The position numbers and the translations under genes are program-made. Source: Bryum argenteum (Eukaryota; Streptophyta; Bryopsida; Bryales; Bryaceae). From it: a stretch of 64,000 nt of DNA. The notes beneath the pieces are model-generated. The model was given only the letters and a program-made list of their open reading frames with translations. It searched no databases and was not told the DNA's origin. The DNA lies in the NCBI GenBank assembly GCA_037043015.1, contig CM073327.1, positions 4,136,727 through 4,200,726 of the forward strand, given 5' to 3'. Positions 1 to 10,843 of the stretch are shown piece after piece (position 1 is the stretch's first letter; each line of letters begins with the position of its first letter).

Positions 1-398
1 AAGGGGCAAATATATTATGAGGCTACAGTTGCTTGCATGTGGAGTGACATTCCCAAGGCATCAAGTTTCTTCTCTTCCATTCTTTTTTGAAAACGAATGA
101 AACCAGTGCTCGAAACATGCAAGTTTTCAAAATGCTCGTAAAATAACTGGGCCTCAGTAAATGAACGTTGGTTTCAAACATTCTTCTATTTCTGGGTTTT
201 AAGTTAATCCATTATCTTCATGCATGTGGAGTGACATTCCCAAGGCGTCAAGTTTCTCCCCTTCCATTCTTTTTTTTAGAACACAATGAAAGTGCTTGAA
301 ACACGCCCTCATCAGCAAGTTTTCAAAATGCTTGTAAAAAAAAAAAGGGGGACCTCAGTAAATAATGTTGAGTTCAAACATTCTTCGGTTTCCGGGTT

Positions 399-665
399 TT
401 AACCCCTAACTTTCCTTAAAACCCGAAACGGGTTTAGAGGTTCCTGCAGGAGAAAAACTCAACCAACTTTGACCATTATAATCTCACAAATGAGGAAGAA
501 TGAACGGTTCAAATTTGGTTTGTGAGAAGAATATCGAGTGAACTTTGAGATCTTACGGTTGAATCTTTTAAATAATGCTTAGATTGAGATTTTTTGAGCT
601 TAATCTAAAGGAAGGTCAACTTTTGTGACTTATACCGTTTTGCAACAAGGGAATTTAGGGGTTAA
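399..665. mobile_element. TTAA element, F2 family, 267 bp
   Basis: Starts TTAACCCCTAACTTTCCTT and ends GGAATTTAGGGGTTAA. Removing the element plus one TTAA restores the junction GGTTTTAAGTTAATCC found intact between units 1 and 2. The interior contains GAGATCTTACGGTTG at 547-561, a motif shared with other elements. It has no coding capacity. Terminal CCCC and a TTAA target duplication fit a non-autonomous piggyBac-like element. Confidence 0.8.
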
Positions 666-846
666 GTTAATCCATTATGTGGAGTGACATTCCCAAGGTG
701 TCAAGTTTCTCTTCCATTCTTTTTTAAAAACAAAATGAAAGTTAATCACCAGTGCTTGAAACATGCAAGTATTCAAAATGCTCGAAACAAAAAAGGGACC
801 TCAGTAAATGAATGTTGGTTTCAAATATTCTTCCGTTTCCGGGCTT

Positions 847-1439
847 TTAACCCTTAATTGTCACCGGTAACCAAATTGGTCACCAAGGTCATTGTTTTTG
901 CTTTTGGGGTCCGACACAGTGGTATGGTGCAAATCTTGTCCAAAGGCACCCCTATTCTTTTGTTTTTCCGAATCCGATGCTCCTTCCCGATCGCCTTCTT
1001 GAGGTTTGTGTGATCCGCACGAAATACTAGGGGCCACGTGATCCCATAGTCAATGCTCTTTGACTTGGCCTTTCTTTTTATTTTTTTGACGATTTTTTTT
1101 CAAAATAATAAAAAATCTTGATCTTTATCCCTATACCATGCTCTATGATGCCAATTTTCAGAAAAAATGACCCAAGGGGAGAAAAACCAAAAAAGCAATA
1201 TGATATTTCTCACTCATGATCAGCAACCAAAACAATTTTTTCTCAACGGTGCCATTTTTTGAGATCTTACCCGATGTGATCGATCTTTTTTGCATTGGTC
1301 ACATCACCAAGTTACCTTGATAACCACCGTTTCCGATTCTCAAAATTGTTTTACCTTCAGTGCAGAAATAAGGCCAGAAGACAATGAGGTTGCATTTCTC
1401 TCCAATTTGTGGAAAACAAGGATGTCAATTAAGGGTTAA
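847..1439. mobile_element. TTAA element, F1 family, 593 bp
   Basis: Ends are TTAACCCTTAATTGTCA and TGTCAATTAAGGGTTAA, inverted repeats of 17 bp with one mismatch that include the TTAA. It sits at the same TTTTAA/GTTAATCC junction of the tandem unit as the element at 399-665. The sequence differs from that element but matches 23699-23951. Confidence 0.8.
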
Positions 1440-1575
1440 GTTAACCCATTATCTTCATGCATGTGGAGTGACATTCCCAAGGCGCCATGTTTTTCTCTTA
1501 CATTCTTTTTTAAAAACAAAATGAAAATTCAATCACCAGTGCTCAAAACATGCAAGTTTTCAAATGCTTGTACAA

Positions 1576-1900
1576 TATGGTTGAGCAGCCCAAAATGGCG
1601 CAGTGCCGAAAATGGAGCCCTAGTAATCTTCACTGTCACGTACATAATAGCTTCTCCATACAACAGTAGCATGTACACACTGCAAAGATTATAGGGCGTC
1701 ACTTTAGGGCACCATTTTAGGAACACCTATATTTCCATCTTTAGAAATTCATTACTTACTGTAGAAGAGTCGAAAAATGATGATTCCACTTGCTCTAGTT
1801 TTCTACTAATTTTCCACATGCACAAAAATTGCTTGCACTGGCAACATTCCTCTAGATTTTCTGTGCTGAAAATTGCGCCATTATAGGACACCTTACCATA
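1576..1900. mobile_element. Insertion with imperfect terminal inverted repeats inside unit 4
   Basis: Compared with the other tandem units, unit 4 has about 325 extra bases. The inserted DNA begins TATGGTTGAGCAGCCCAAAA and ends, read on the other strand, TTATGGTAAGGTGTCCTATA, both followed by ATGGCGCA. This is an imperfect terminal inverted repeat of about 25 bp. No target duplication is clear and the superfamily is not assigned. Confidence 0.5.
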
Positions 1901-1980
1901 ACGGGACCTCAGTAAGTTAAATGAACGTTGGTTTCGAACATTCTTCGTTCTTTTCCCAGGTTTTAATTTAATCCATTATC

Positions 1981-2650
1981 TTCACATGAGTAATTTAATA
2001 TTATATACGCATGTAATGTCATACTAGTAATGGCACCATATTCTCCTGGATCCCAGGATATTTGCATGCGTCAACAAGCCTATCTCAATAATTGGGAGAT
2101 GTGCTTCATGTAGCAAAAGGTGGGACCGTGTCCACAGTGTCCACCATGTAAGGAACATGGCAGATTTTCAAAAATTCGCAATGTCGCAAGTCGTCGCAAC
2201 ACACACACTAACTTTCGTGGTGTGCGCCTCGGCCATGGCGAGACTTATTGGAATCGCATATTCGCGTAGAGTTGTAAGAAAAATGCCCATATTCTTCTAG
2301 GATAGAGTTGTACTCAATATTCTTGAATGTTGTCCGTAAGGAAGCTTGGAGCTTGAGTTTGGACAAACTTAGAGTTGTCGTTGATATGTGCTAGGGATAT
2401 GACCTTGGGAAACTTCTAGAGAACGGAGCAAGGCAAAGTTCGTTGTTTTGTTTGAAGCAACCCTCGTTGAGGAAAAAGGGACGCGTTTCGGCTAGCGTGA
2501 GTGGAAAGTTTGTGGAGGATTAGCTATAGTTTCTAGTTCGATGTAGCTTATGCTATTATCACTCGCTTCTTCAAGTAGTAGAACAATGTGGAGTGTTTTA
2601 AGGTGGCCTTTATAGTCTATTATCATTGGTCATAGTATATGGGTGAAAAC
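1981..2650. other. Unassigned noncoding stretch
   Basis: No gene, long frame or clear repeat boundary was found. Composition is somewhat more balanced than the neighbouring AT-rich repeats. It may be a decayed mobile element, but nothing in the sequence proves this. Confidence 0.3.
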
Positions 2651-2657
2651 TATGTTA

Positions 2658-3236
2658 TATCTCCTAAATTTCCTTGTGTGTTTTGGAAGCTTGAAAATTC
2701 AAAACTCTGATTTTCTACCTCTATGCACTTCGGGGAGTGTGAACCAAATTATTTTACTTTTTTGTAGACTTCCAACTGTAAGATCTTATAAATAAGCCTA
2801 TTTTTAGTCAATGATCCAAATATTGACCATGGGATGTTTATCGTTTGGAGATCGTAACATTCAAAGTTTGTGCAAAATTTTGAATTTTGTTCATGTAAAA
2901 TTTGAAGGTTGCCCTTGTAGAATTGGATCGACTTAGGGTCATTTGAAAATCAAATTGTGATTTGGTAATGAACATATTTCCAATAAAAAAAAAATCAAAA
3001 ATAATAGGTCCACATGAAAAAAATTCACTCAACTTTGACCACTAAAGAATTTAATTCTTAGAATTCCACAAGTAACAAACATTCAACCATTTAAATTTGA
3101 CATGTGACTAAAAATTCAATAATAGTTAGATCTTCTAAGAAATGCTTAGATAAAGTTTTTTTAACCTAGAATTCGAATAGGGTCATTTTCAATAGTTTAG
3201 GCGATTTTGCCTGAAGGATCTTTAGAGGCTAAGGGG
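2658..3236 (-). mobile_element. Decayed TTAA element, F2 family
   Basis: The sequence runs from TATCTCCTAAATTTCCTTGTG to GGATCTTTAGAGGCTAAG, matching the reverse complement of 49624-50205, with both terminal TTAA sites mutated. It contains CAACTGTAAGATCTT at 2773-2787, a variant of the shared internal motif. No coding capacity. Confidence 0.5.
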
Positions 3237-4330
3237 GGTTTTCAATACATCAATATGTCTCTTAAATTTTTTTTTAATATTTATAATTATTTTTGCATAC
3301 ACATGTATATGGATAGGAGATTACCCAAATACTGCAAATTCCTCTGTGATCCATTTGGTGCAAATGGATGTTGTTGGTGATGGCTTAGAAAAGAACATCA
3401 TAAGGAATAAAGGTAAGATAGACAAAGGATTATTTTTATATACTCATTAGCTATTAGCGATATCAAACTAGCAATAATTACCTCATCTTGTGTATTACTA
3501 AGACTAAAATTCATACAACTACACTCAACAATCCATGTAATAGATCTTTCAATATCTTCAAAGTTAGTGAGAAGATGTTGTTGTGTTTTAAGCACATTTT
3601 TGGTGTTATTTGGAAGATAAGGTGGACTCATGTGCTATAGGTACCTTCAAAGTTGTTAGAAAAATGTAATATCTTGTTCTTCAAGTATATCATGAGTTTT
3701 TGGAAAATCACTATTCTTCTCCACTGAGTATCTTTTAAGATGCTAAAGCGGCGATTATTGGTGATCTTTGTCTTCTACATATATTATGAGTTGTTGGATA
3801 AATCAATGTCCTTCTCACTGAGTATCTTTTAAGATGCTAAAATGACTTCTCCACGAAGTATTTTTAAGTTGCTAAGAAGACAAATTTTTGTGTTCTCTGT
3901 CCTTTAAATATATTCTAGTTGTTGAGAAATTGAGTGTCCTTCTCCACTAAGTATCTTTGAAGATACCAGAGAGATAACTTTTGTGTTTCTTTGGGTACTT
4001 TCAAAGTTATTGGAGAGATAGGTTATCATGTTCTAAGAGTATTTTTGGAGTTATTGAGATTATGACTTGTCCTGGTCCATGGATATCTTTAGAGATATTT
4101 GATTCATAACTTGTATAATCTATGAGAATCTCCAAAATTAATAGGAAGATAACTAGTTTTGATCCATAAGCGTTTTCAAAGTCTTTGAAAAATGACTTGT
4201 CTATTATTGCTTTGACCTAGAAATATTGTTCATTGTTATGGGGAGTAACTTCATTTGATTACTCTCATAAGCTTAGTGGTGAAATCGATAATGACCTTCA
4301 TATTAGCATGTCCTGACATATAAAAAAATT
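3010..4330 (+). repeat. Dispersed repeat block A, copy 1
   Basis: About 1.3 kb resembling 17290-18665 throughout in the same orientation, including a stretch near 3300-3380 and tandem units of about 95 bp at 3690-4060 built on CTTCTCCACTGAGTATCTTT. No coding capacity. It is part of a larger repeat whose pieces occur in scrambled order elsewhere in the window. The left edge overlaps the end of a decayed TTAA element. Confidence 0.75.
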
Positions 4331-4660
4331 TAGCAAAAAAGCAAACACCTTGTGTACATTTATTTTGATTTATGGGATACACATTAGCTGCATGCATCTC
4401 ATTCTAAACCCAACAAAGTCATACTTTTGACAAAAAAAACTTACCATACTTGTATTAGTGCAGCTCAAAGTTAAAAGATAAAGAAAGAATGAGCAAAACT
4501 TAATACAAGTCATCATACAAACATATTGTCAATTTTGCACATACTTCTATACATCATGACCACCAGTTTTAAGAAGAAAAAAAAAAAAATTAAAAAAATA
4601 CTATACATTAATTCACTCATGAGCAATTTCATCAAATCAACACTATAACAATTTGACGGC
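4190..4660 (+). repeat. Dispersed repeat block D, copy 1
   Basis: Matches the reverse complement of 37555-38010, including TTGATTACTCTCATAAGCTT and a piece ending in a block reading ATGAGCAATTTCATCAAATC. It continues directly from block A, so the two blocks belong to one larger repeat here. Noncoding. Confidence 0.7.
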
Positions 4661-4712
4661 CTCCTCATTGGGGGCCATGAGCCCTAACCAGCAAGCCAAG
4701 GCTTGTGGTGCC
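4654..4712 (-). mobile_element. SINE fragment (tRNA-like 5' end)
   Basis: About 60 bp match the first part of the tRNA-derived SINE at 5406 in reverse orientation (GCCAAGGCTTGTGGTGCC). The remainder is absent. Confidence 0.65.
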
Positions 4713-5328
4713 TTTTTCTTCTTCTAATAATTTGTATCTTCGCAAAATGTTTGCTTGCTTGCCAAATACGTAACAACCTTTTTCAGTTCATCAACGACCA
4801 ACTACCAAAACTTGACATTATCAGAATTTTAGCAACTATTTGATGTATCAATTTTAGACTTCAAATACTATTTCTCATATAATGTAATCAAGAAATAATA
4901 AACTATCCTAAAAGAATTGGTGTGAGTCATTGTGGACTAATATATCACAATACATGGTTCTTCTAGTGGTACATCATGCATTCAGGAATACAAACTTGGG
5001 TTCACAAAGTAACACAAAACAATGATAGAATCAAAATAAAAAGTGCCAACCCTCTTTGAAGGCACAATTCATCACTTATCCCCCAAAGTCAAAATCAACC
5101 ACATTGTGGTGGATTTGTTTAAAATAATATCTATTGCTTTTGCAAAAACTAACGTGAATGAATATAACTCAAGATCAGTACAATGAAATTCGATAAAAAT
5201 TGGCGGGTTATAAACAAGATCCTATAGTTGGATTTCCCAAGTTTGATTTAACAACAAAGAAAAAATAAAATAAAAAATCACATATTTCAGATATGGCCTC
5301 TCTTGGAGGTCATTGTAGAGCTTCTCCT
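4713..5328. other. Unassigned AT-rich noncoding DNA
   Basis: AT-rich sequence with no long frame, no inverted repeat and no recognisable element apart from flanking repeats. Its 3' part (TATGGCCTCTCTTGGAGGTC) recalls 35080-35100, so it may hold remains of a dispersed repeat. Confidence 0.3.
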
Positions 5329-5967
5329 TTAACCCCTAAAGATCCACGATGTTTTGGGAGTTTGAAATCCCAACACTGACCACTATGTACTAATGGGGGT
5401 ACGTCAAGGCACCACAAGCCTTGGCTTGGTGGTTAGGGCTTAGGCCCCCAATGAGGAGGTCGTGGGTTCTAATCCCCATGCCGGCATGGTGCTCACCACT
5501 ATAGTCCACCCAACTATTGTGGGGGGTCCTTGGACCTTGTTGTATGGGTACCTCAAAGCCCTTTGGGGGGATACTATGTCAAGTATCTTCAAGGCAATAG
5601 TAACTAGGCTAGAAACTAGCGTAGTTATAGTGTCCACCCTCGAGAGGGGGAAGTAGTATTGTTCCAATTTCCCCTTGTCCGGTGGCCATCGGGATATTAG
5701 CATTACGAACGGACACTTCATTCACGCCGGCCCCTTGGAAAGGGACCGGAGTTTCTATCTATCCGGGGGTACGTCCAATATTTTTGAATTTTTTTGATGA
5801 TTTCAACCGTAGGATCTTGAAGTAGACTACCATTGGTAGTAGTGTGAAAATTTTCAACCGTTGGATCATCACTAGATGTGAGATCATAACATTTGAAGTT
5901 GATTGTAATTTGTATTTGGCCTTGACGGTAAAAGCCGAATCGGTGGCCGTGGTCGTTTAGGGGTTAA
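5329..5967. mobile_element. TTAA element, F6 family, with nested SINE
   Basis: Ends are TTAACCCCTAAAGATCCACG and GTGGTCGTTTAGGGGTTAA. The interior has CAACCGTAGGATCTT at 5804-5818 and CAACCGTTGGAT at 5855-5866. A 359-bp SINE is inserted at 5406-5764, so the element was about 270 bp before that insertion. Noncoding. Confidence 0.75.
5406..5764 (+). mobile_element. tRNA-derived SINE, full length, with 11-bp target duplication
   Basis: The 5' part resembles a tRNA gene: TTGGCTTGGTGG (5421-5432) fits an A box and GGTTCTAATCC (5465-5475) fits a B box with one mismatch. The 3' end is a short TATC-type tail. The element is flanked by GGGGGTACGTC at 5395-5405 and 5765-5775, a perfect target duplication. 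A near-identical copy lies at 51805-52162. Open frames inside are shadows and encode nothing known. The host TTAA element must be older than this insertion. Confidence 0.88.
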
Positions 5968-6400
5968 GGGATAAACATTCTTATACCAAAGCTTTGTGTA
6001 CATTTTCCACATCCAAAGTACAAAGGTATAGAACAAATATCACAAGTCAATTTAATTATAATTATGAAGAACATTGGATTACTCACAATTAAAACACTTG
6101 GTCCATGTCAAAAAATCCATCGGACAAATTCTGATGGCATGCAAAATTGGGGGCAGATTCTGCTCAAAAACCATACAAAATTAGGGTTGTCGAATTTGAA
6201 AAACTGCTGGGCCGTAAATAGAGCGGCTTGTTTGGTGGGAGATGAAGGAAGGACACCCCCATGCTGACAGATGAATGATGTCATCCACGGATGCATGGGA
6301 TGCCACTTGGTTGGCCCGAGCACATCCGCCCCGTGTCCCACCATTTGACAAATGAACTACTCACCATGACACATTCATGCGGACCCGACGACGACAATTC

Positions 6401-6480
6401 CTTGGAAATGGCAATAAATCCTTGGAAATGGCAATAAATCCTTGGAAATGGCAATAAATCCTTGGAAATGGCGATCGTTC
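6401..6480 (+). repeat. Tandem repeat, 20 bp x 4
   Basis: Four direct copies of CTTGGAAATGGCAATAAATC, the last one diverged (GGCGATCGTTC). The surrounding 6090-6560 region has higher GC and no recognisable gene. Confidence 0.95.
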
Positions 6481-6637
6481 CAAGGCTCCGATCCTCAGAT
6501 GTGGTGGGCGTGATGATGTGGGCTGGCTATGTGAGTGTGTTATTCTCCTCGCGGATAAGATTTGCATTGTTGGAATTTCCTCAACAAGAAAAAAAATACC
6601 CGGCCTTTTTGTTTGCGACTTTGGAGACTTTTTAACC

Positions 6638-6638
<1 letters not shown>

Positions 6639-6672
<34 letters not shown>
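6639..6672. repeat. Poly(T) tract, 34 bp
   Basis: An uninterrupted run of T. It may be the tail of a minus-strand retroposed sequence, but no body could be recognised. Confidence 0.9.
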
Positions 6673-6675
<3 letters not shown>

Positions 6676-6739
6676 ACTAACATGCTCATTTGTTTTTTTG
6701 GAAAGTCAGCGGATGGCTCCTTGTTGTGGGGTGACGAGT

Positions 6740-6884
6740 ACTCTACACTCTTTTGTTTTTATTTGGTGTATCCAGCATTGTCTATGTGAGGAGGACATGG
6801 CTTTAGAGCCCGCCCTACACTTTTTTGTTTTTATTTGGTGTATCGAGCATTGTCTATGTGAGGAGGACATGGCTTTAGTGCCCA
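6740..6884 (+). repeat. Tandem duplication, about 71 bp x 2
   Basis: Two copies of a unit running from CTACACTCTTTTGTTTTTAT to GAGGACATGGCTTTAG follow each other directly with few differences. Confidence 0.9.
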
Positions 6885-6885
6885 C

Positions 6886-7046
6886 GATGTGAGGTGGTGC
6901 TCAACCGTAGTCTACCCAATTATGATGAGGGGTTCTTGGACCTTGTTGTATGTGTGCCTCAAGGGGACAACATGTCGGTTATCTTTGAGGCACTATAGAC
7001 TAGGTGGGAACTAACATAGAGTTCACCTTCAAAAAGGTTAGTAGTC
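6886..7046 (+). mobile_element. Diverged, truncated SINE copy
   Basis: GTGGTGCTCAACCGTAGTCT and the following bases match the middle of the SINE at 5406 (tctacccaa, ggaccttgttgtatg, cctcaa, actaggtgggaac). The tRNA-like head and the tail are missing. Confidence 0.65.
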
Positions 7047-8639
7047 TCACCTATTGATGTTAAGCATCAACATCTAAGTTAGGATAGATCAAATGAAGAC
7101 GTACCCTATTTACATTGGCCGTAGAAGAAGTTTTGAGTTGTTGTACTTTTTCTTGAACTGTTGACATATACAAGTTTTTGAAAGAGATACTAGGTTGGTA
7201 TACTCATATACAAGGGTTCCTTTACGCAAGAGAGAAGGAGCTAGGTTAAAAAATAATAAAAATAAAAATAAAATTTAGTGAGTAGGAGACCTATACATTG
7301 AGAAGCCAAAGTAATACGGCTCTTGATTTACAAAATTTGAGTCCAAGGGATAATTGGAGGGAATATTTTTATTAACAACAATTTTGTCCTCAGTGGCAAC
7401 AAAGTTCACAATGATGACGACCCTCTACTTTATTGTTGGGCCTACATCAAGAATGGAGCTTAACTATAGATCTAGGGGGTTGTTGGCCAAAAGGCTTACA
7501 ACCACTGATTTAAGATAATCTAAGTTGATTTTAGGAGAATCTCAACATGATTGCTTTTGGCCTTCTCTTACTTCTAACCACCCCCAAAGGCCATAGCTTT
7601 TGAAAATTGGCTTCTTAAAAATGGGCCATGGCCTAATTCAGTGGAGTTTGGCTGAGAGCTTCTTTTGTTTAGTGTAAAGCAAGCACGATATAACAAAAAT
7701 ATAAACTATGAGGTTATGATAGATAATTGGATCACATGAAAAATGCTTGTTATTAACAATAAATATTGTTGGTTTATAGCAAAGTATAGATGTGTTAAAT
7801 TTTAAAAATGGTATACAAATTATTTGTTGTAGTTTCTAAAAATAGGAGTGGGATACATTCCATATAATGATCCTTTGAAAGGATTTGTTTCTATTTATAA
7901 ACATGTGTACATTTGGATCTTTTATTAACTTAGAATAACTCATGATCATCCCTTTCTAGATTGGATATTTTACTAGGGCATATGCGGTTCCAGTATATAG
8001 TCCACTTTTGTATATAGATCCACAATACATACAAGCTTGCCTTTAATCGGCTAATATACAATAAGTTGTCTATTCACTCGAACCACATATCCACTAGTGT
8101 TTACTAGCTACATAGCATCAAATCACTAAATGTTCAAGTCTATTTTTTGTCCAAAATCACAATTTATAAAAATACTTTATGTAAATGAGCATACCTCAAT
8201 TAGAGCTCAATGGTATAATCATGGGATAGACATATTGTATGTCATACGCAAAATATTTTGAGTCAAGATTGCAAGATCATGATGTATTTGAACTAAAAAG
8301 ATTTCTAAATGTTTATTATTTTCATTGTATAACAACTTATAGATCTTATTCCATGCCTTTAAAAATTCAGTATTTACAATTTCTTTTACACATACGCATA
8401 GTTGTGCATTGTTAGATCAAATTTTGTACTAGATTGGTGATGGTAAATTTTTTTGTCATATTGGATATACAATGAAAAAATTATGAGGATTTATTAATGA
8501 TTTTGAGGAAAAATAAGGTAGCTTGGTTAGGCAAAAAGCTTGTTAGGTCCTAAAATGTTATGAGTTTATCTAGACCTCCAAAATAAATAAAAAACATTTA
8601 GGTGAGCAAACTCCTAAGAAGCTTTTTTACAGCATGCAA
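7047..8639. other. Unassigned AT-rich noncoding DNA
   Basis: No frame over 60 codons, no inverted repeat ends and no recognised element. It lies just left of dispersed repeat block B and may contain the decayed rest of that repeat. Confidence 0.3.
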
Positions 8640-8905
8640 TCAACCCTTGAATGCTTACTCCTTTCAAAATTACATCATACAGAATGCCCAAAAGGTTTGT
8701 AGTGTCCTATGTAAAATATGATTCCAAATTTAGACCCATATTTCCTCTATAAGCTAATCCATGAAGTACTTAGGGTCTTTTAAGCATAAAAAACAAAAAA
8801 ATAAATTGAAAATACATATATATGTGAGTGAAGGTAAGCAATTTAGATATTGATTTTACAATCTTGTAAGTAACTTATTGGAGATAAAAGTAGACCAAAT
8901 CTAGA
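8640..8905 (+). repeat. Dispersed repeat block B, copy 1
   Basis: Matches the reverse complement of about 18660-18900, for instance AGCTAATCCATGAAGTACTT against AAGTACTTCATGGATTAGCT. Noncoding. Confidence 0.7.
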
Positions 8906-8954
8906 AACCATGAGTGCTCTTTTATTTTAAGAAAAATCTTTACTCTCGTACCGA

Positions 8955-10620
8955 TAATATCGACACGCTCACACCATGACTTTCCACCAATAAAGGGTTA
9001 ACACTCGAGGATGAGCATGAAGAATCCCCTCTAATGATTCTCGGACCAAGAATGTCCAGGAGAGCCACTGATTTGCCAATCAAATGTTGATAGCTGACAT
9101 AAAAATTCTCCTTAGTTGATTCTCAAACAAGAGGCATCTCAAAGCCTCATATGCTTCTCCAACTAAACATGTTGATGAGAGTCCGTAGTTTGCAAATAAA
9201 ATATTTGTAGGTGGCATGAACAGTCCTCTTACATGATTCTCAAACTATGAATGTTAAGAAGCAACCACAAGCCTTGAATAAATCTCCAACCAAAAGTGTT
9301 CATGAGTGTCACCGACTTGCCAATAAAAGGTTGGTAGCTTACATGATCAGTCTCCTTACAAGATTTTGAAATGGGAATGTTGAAAGGCAACTTGAGACAT
9401 CCCTTTCCGAAGTATGTCTGATGTCCGAACCATGTAGTGAGGCAATAAGACCCGAGAGTGACTTATTTGCCAATGAAAGGTTGGTGACTAATATGAACAC
9501 TCTCCTTACAAAATCCAGAATTGGGAATGTTGAGACGCAACTACAAGAACAAAAATTTACTAAAAAGATTATAAGGCAAAGAAAACCGCAATTTGTGCAT
9601 AAAGTCACTTCTTAACCCCTAAACGCCCAAGGGGGGGTAATGCTGATTTTTTCAAAATTGAGTAAAAACAAATAAAAGATGAAAATGGAAAATCCAACCG
9701 TAGGATCTTCTTTGGAGCATGGCAATTAGAATGAACGCCAAGTTGCATGCCATTTGGAGCTATGGATTTCAAGATCCATGCAAAAAAGGGGTGAAGATCA
9801 CACCACCAAAACTTCATGAAAAATCTCTTTTGCCCACTCTCACAAATTGAGGATCAAGGTTTTTACTATTTATCCAAGGAGGGAGTAGAGTTAACCCACC
9901 GAGGAGTTGAGCAAAAAAAACGGCGGACGAAAAATCGATGGGATGAAAGCGGGGTTGTGCACCAAAGATGGAGCCTCACATCCAGAATGTCGAAAAACGA
10001 CACTGTGGGCGCTTAAGGGTTAAGAAGATTGCCTATACCACATAGATTGCAAGATCATCATGCATTAGGATTTTTATTTTCATATTTATCATGTCAAATT
10101 AAAATCGCTAGTGGCAACTTTGTTGCAACTTAGAACCTACAACCAAATAAAACAGTAGATTGACCTAAAACTCACTATATCACCAAAAAATCACCAAGCA
10201 AGTCATTTATATTCATTACATCTTGGATTGAGCCAAGATATCTACCACATAATTAGACTCAAAATGGAATCCAACTTAACAAACGAAGTTAAATTTCAAT
10301 GGTGGATGAAAGAAATACAGCTCCTCATGAACCATGTTTTTTTTAATATGAAATCATCATTACAATCCCAATACCAAAATTATTCTAGTCAATATATTTC
10401 TCAACTATGTTTACATATACGAGTTCTCAAAAACTAATGCTCTAAGGGGAAAAAAATAAATTATGTTCTTAAAATTTGATTAACATGCCAAAGATAGATG
10501 TGGAATCTTAATAATCAAAGTGAAGATCACATGATAAAAAAAATTCGATCAAAAAACTAACAATCATAAATACCCAAGACTTCATTTGAAAGATAAACTG
10601 TTTTTCTTTGTTTGTTCTTC
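8955..10620 (+). repeat. Dispersed repeat block C, copy 1, with internal satellite and TTAA insertion
   Basis: Matches the reverse complement of 15655-17040. The left half (8955-9600) is built of diverged tandem units of roughly 115-150 bp recurring around GATTCTCAAAC and ACCAACCTTTCATTGGCAA on the other strand. The right half is unique within the repeat. A 412-bp TTAA element interrupts this copy at 9612-10023 and is absent from the other. Frames in the satellite are a by-product of the repeats. Confidence 0.75.
9612..10023. mobile_element. TTAA element, F3 family, 412 bp
   Basis: Starts TTAACCCCTAAACGCCCAAG and ends GTGGGCGCTTAAGGGTTAA, flanked by TTAA on both sides. The matching repeat at 16335-16365 lacks it and reads, reversed, CACTTCGTAATAAGATTG, so this is an insertion in block C. 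CAACCGTAGGATCTT lies at 9695-9709. Nearly identical to 36454-36889. Confidence 0.85.
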
Positions 10621-10843
10621 TAAGCTCATCAACACATAGGTAATTCTTGACACATTCCTAAAGTTCCAACAAATTCAACACAATTTGTTTTAGGTTGTTA
10701 TATTTAAATGTCAATCCTCAACTACACAACTTCTATTGAGCATCAAACATGCGAGGTGATAGTAGAGTCAATGAAAGTAGCATGATGTTCACCCTAAGAG
10801 GAATGAAGTTTCTTCGTAGGTGTCACAACCTTCAAGCACACAT

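Larger units (their letters stand above)
36..1980 (+). repeat. Four tandem repeat units (about 185 bp core) with insertions
   Basis: Four units begin with GCATGTGGAGTGACATTCCC or a shortened form (near 36, 222, 676 and 1458), run through CACCAGTGCTTGAAACATGC and end in CCGGGTTTTAA followed by GTTAATCC. Units 1 and 2 are adjacent. TTAA-type elements follow units 2 and 3 exactly at the TTTTAA end, and unit 4 carries another insertion in its middle. The cores are noncoding. Confidence 0.85.

Noticed and set aside
399..665. Interstitial telomere sequence suggested by CCCCTAA/TTAGGGG ends
   Set aside because: The motif occurs once at each end as an inverted repeat next to TTAA and never in tandem arrays.
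5406..5480. Functional tRNA gene
   Set aside because: A- and B-box-like sequences are present but no cloverleaf with a matching acceptor stem is seen, and the copy at 51805 shows it is the head of a SINE.
5440..5721. 93-codon minus frame, also found at 51838-52119
   Set aside because: It is inside the SINE, which is a Pol III-type noncoding element; similarity between the two copies reflects SINE identity and not a protein.
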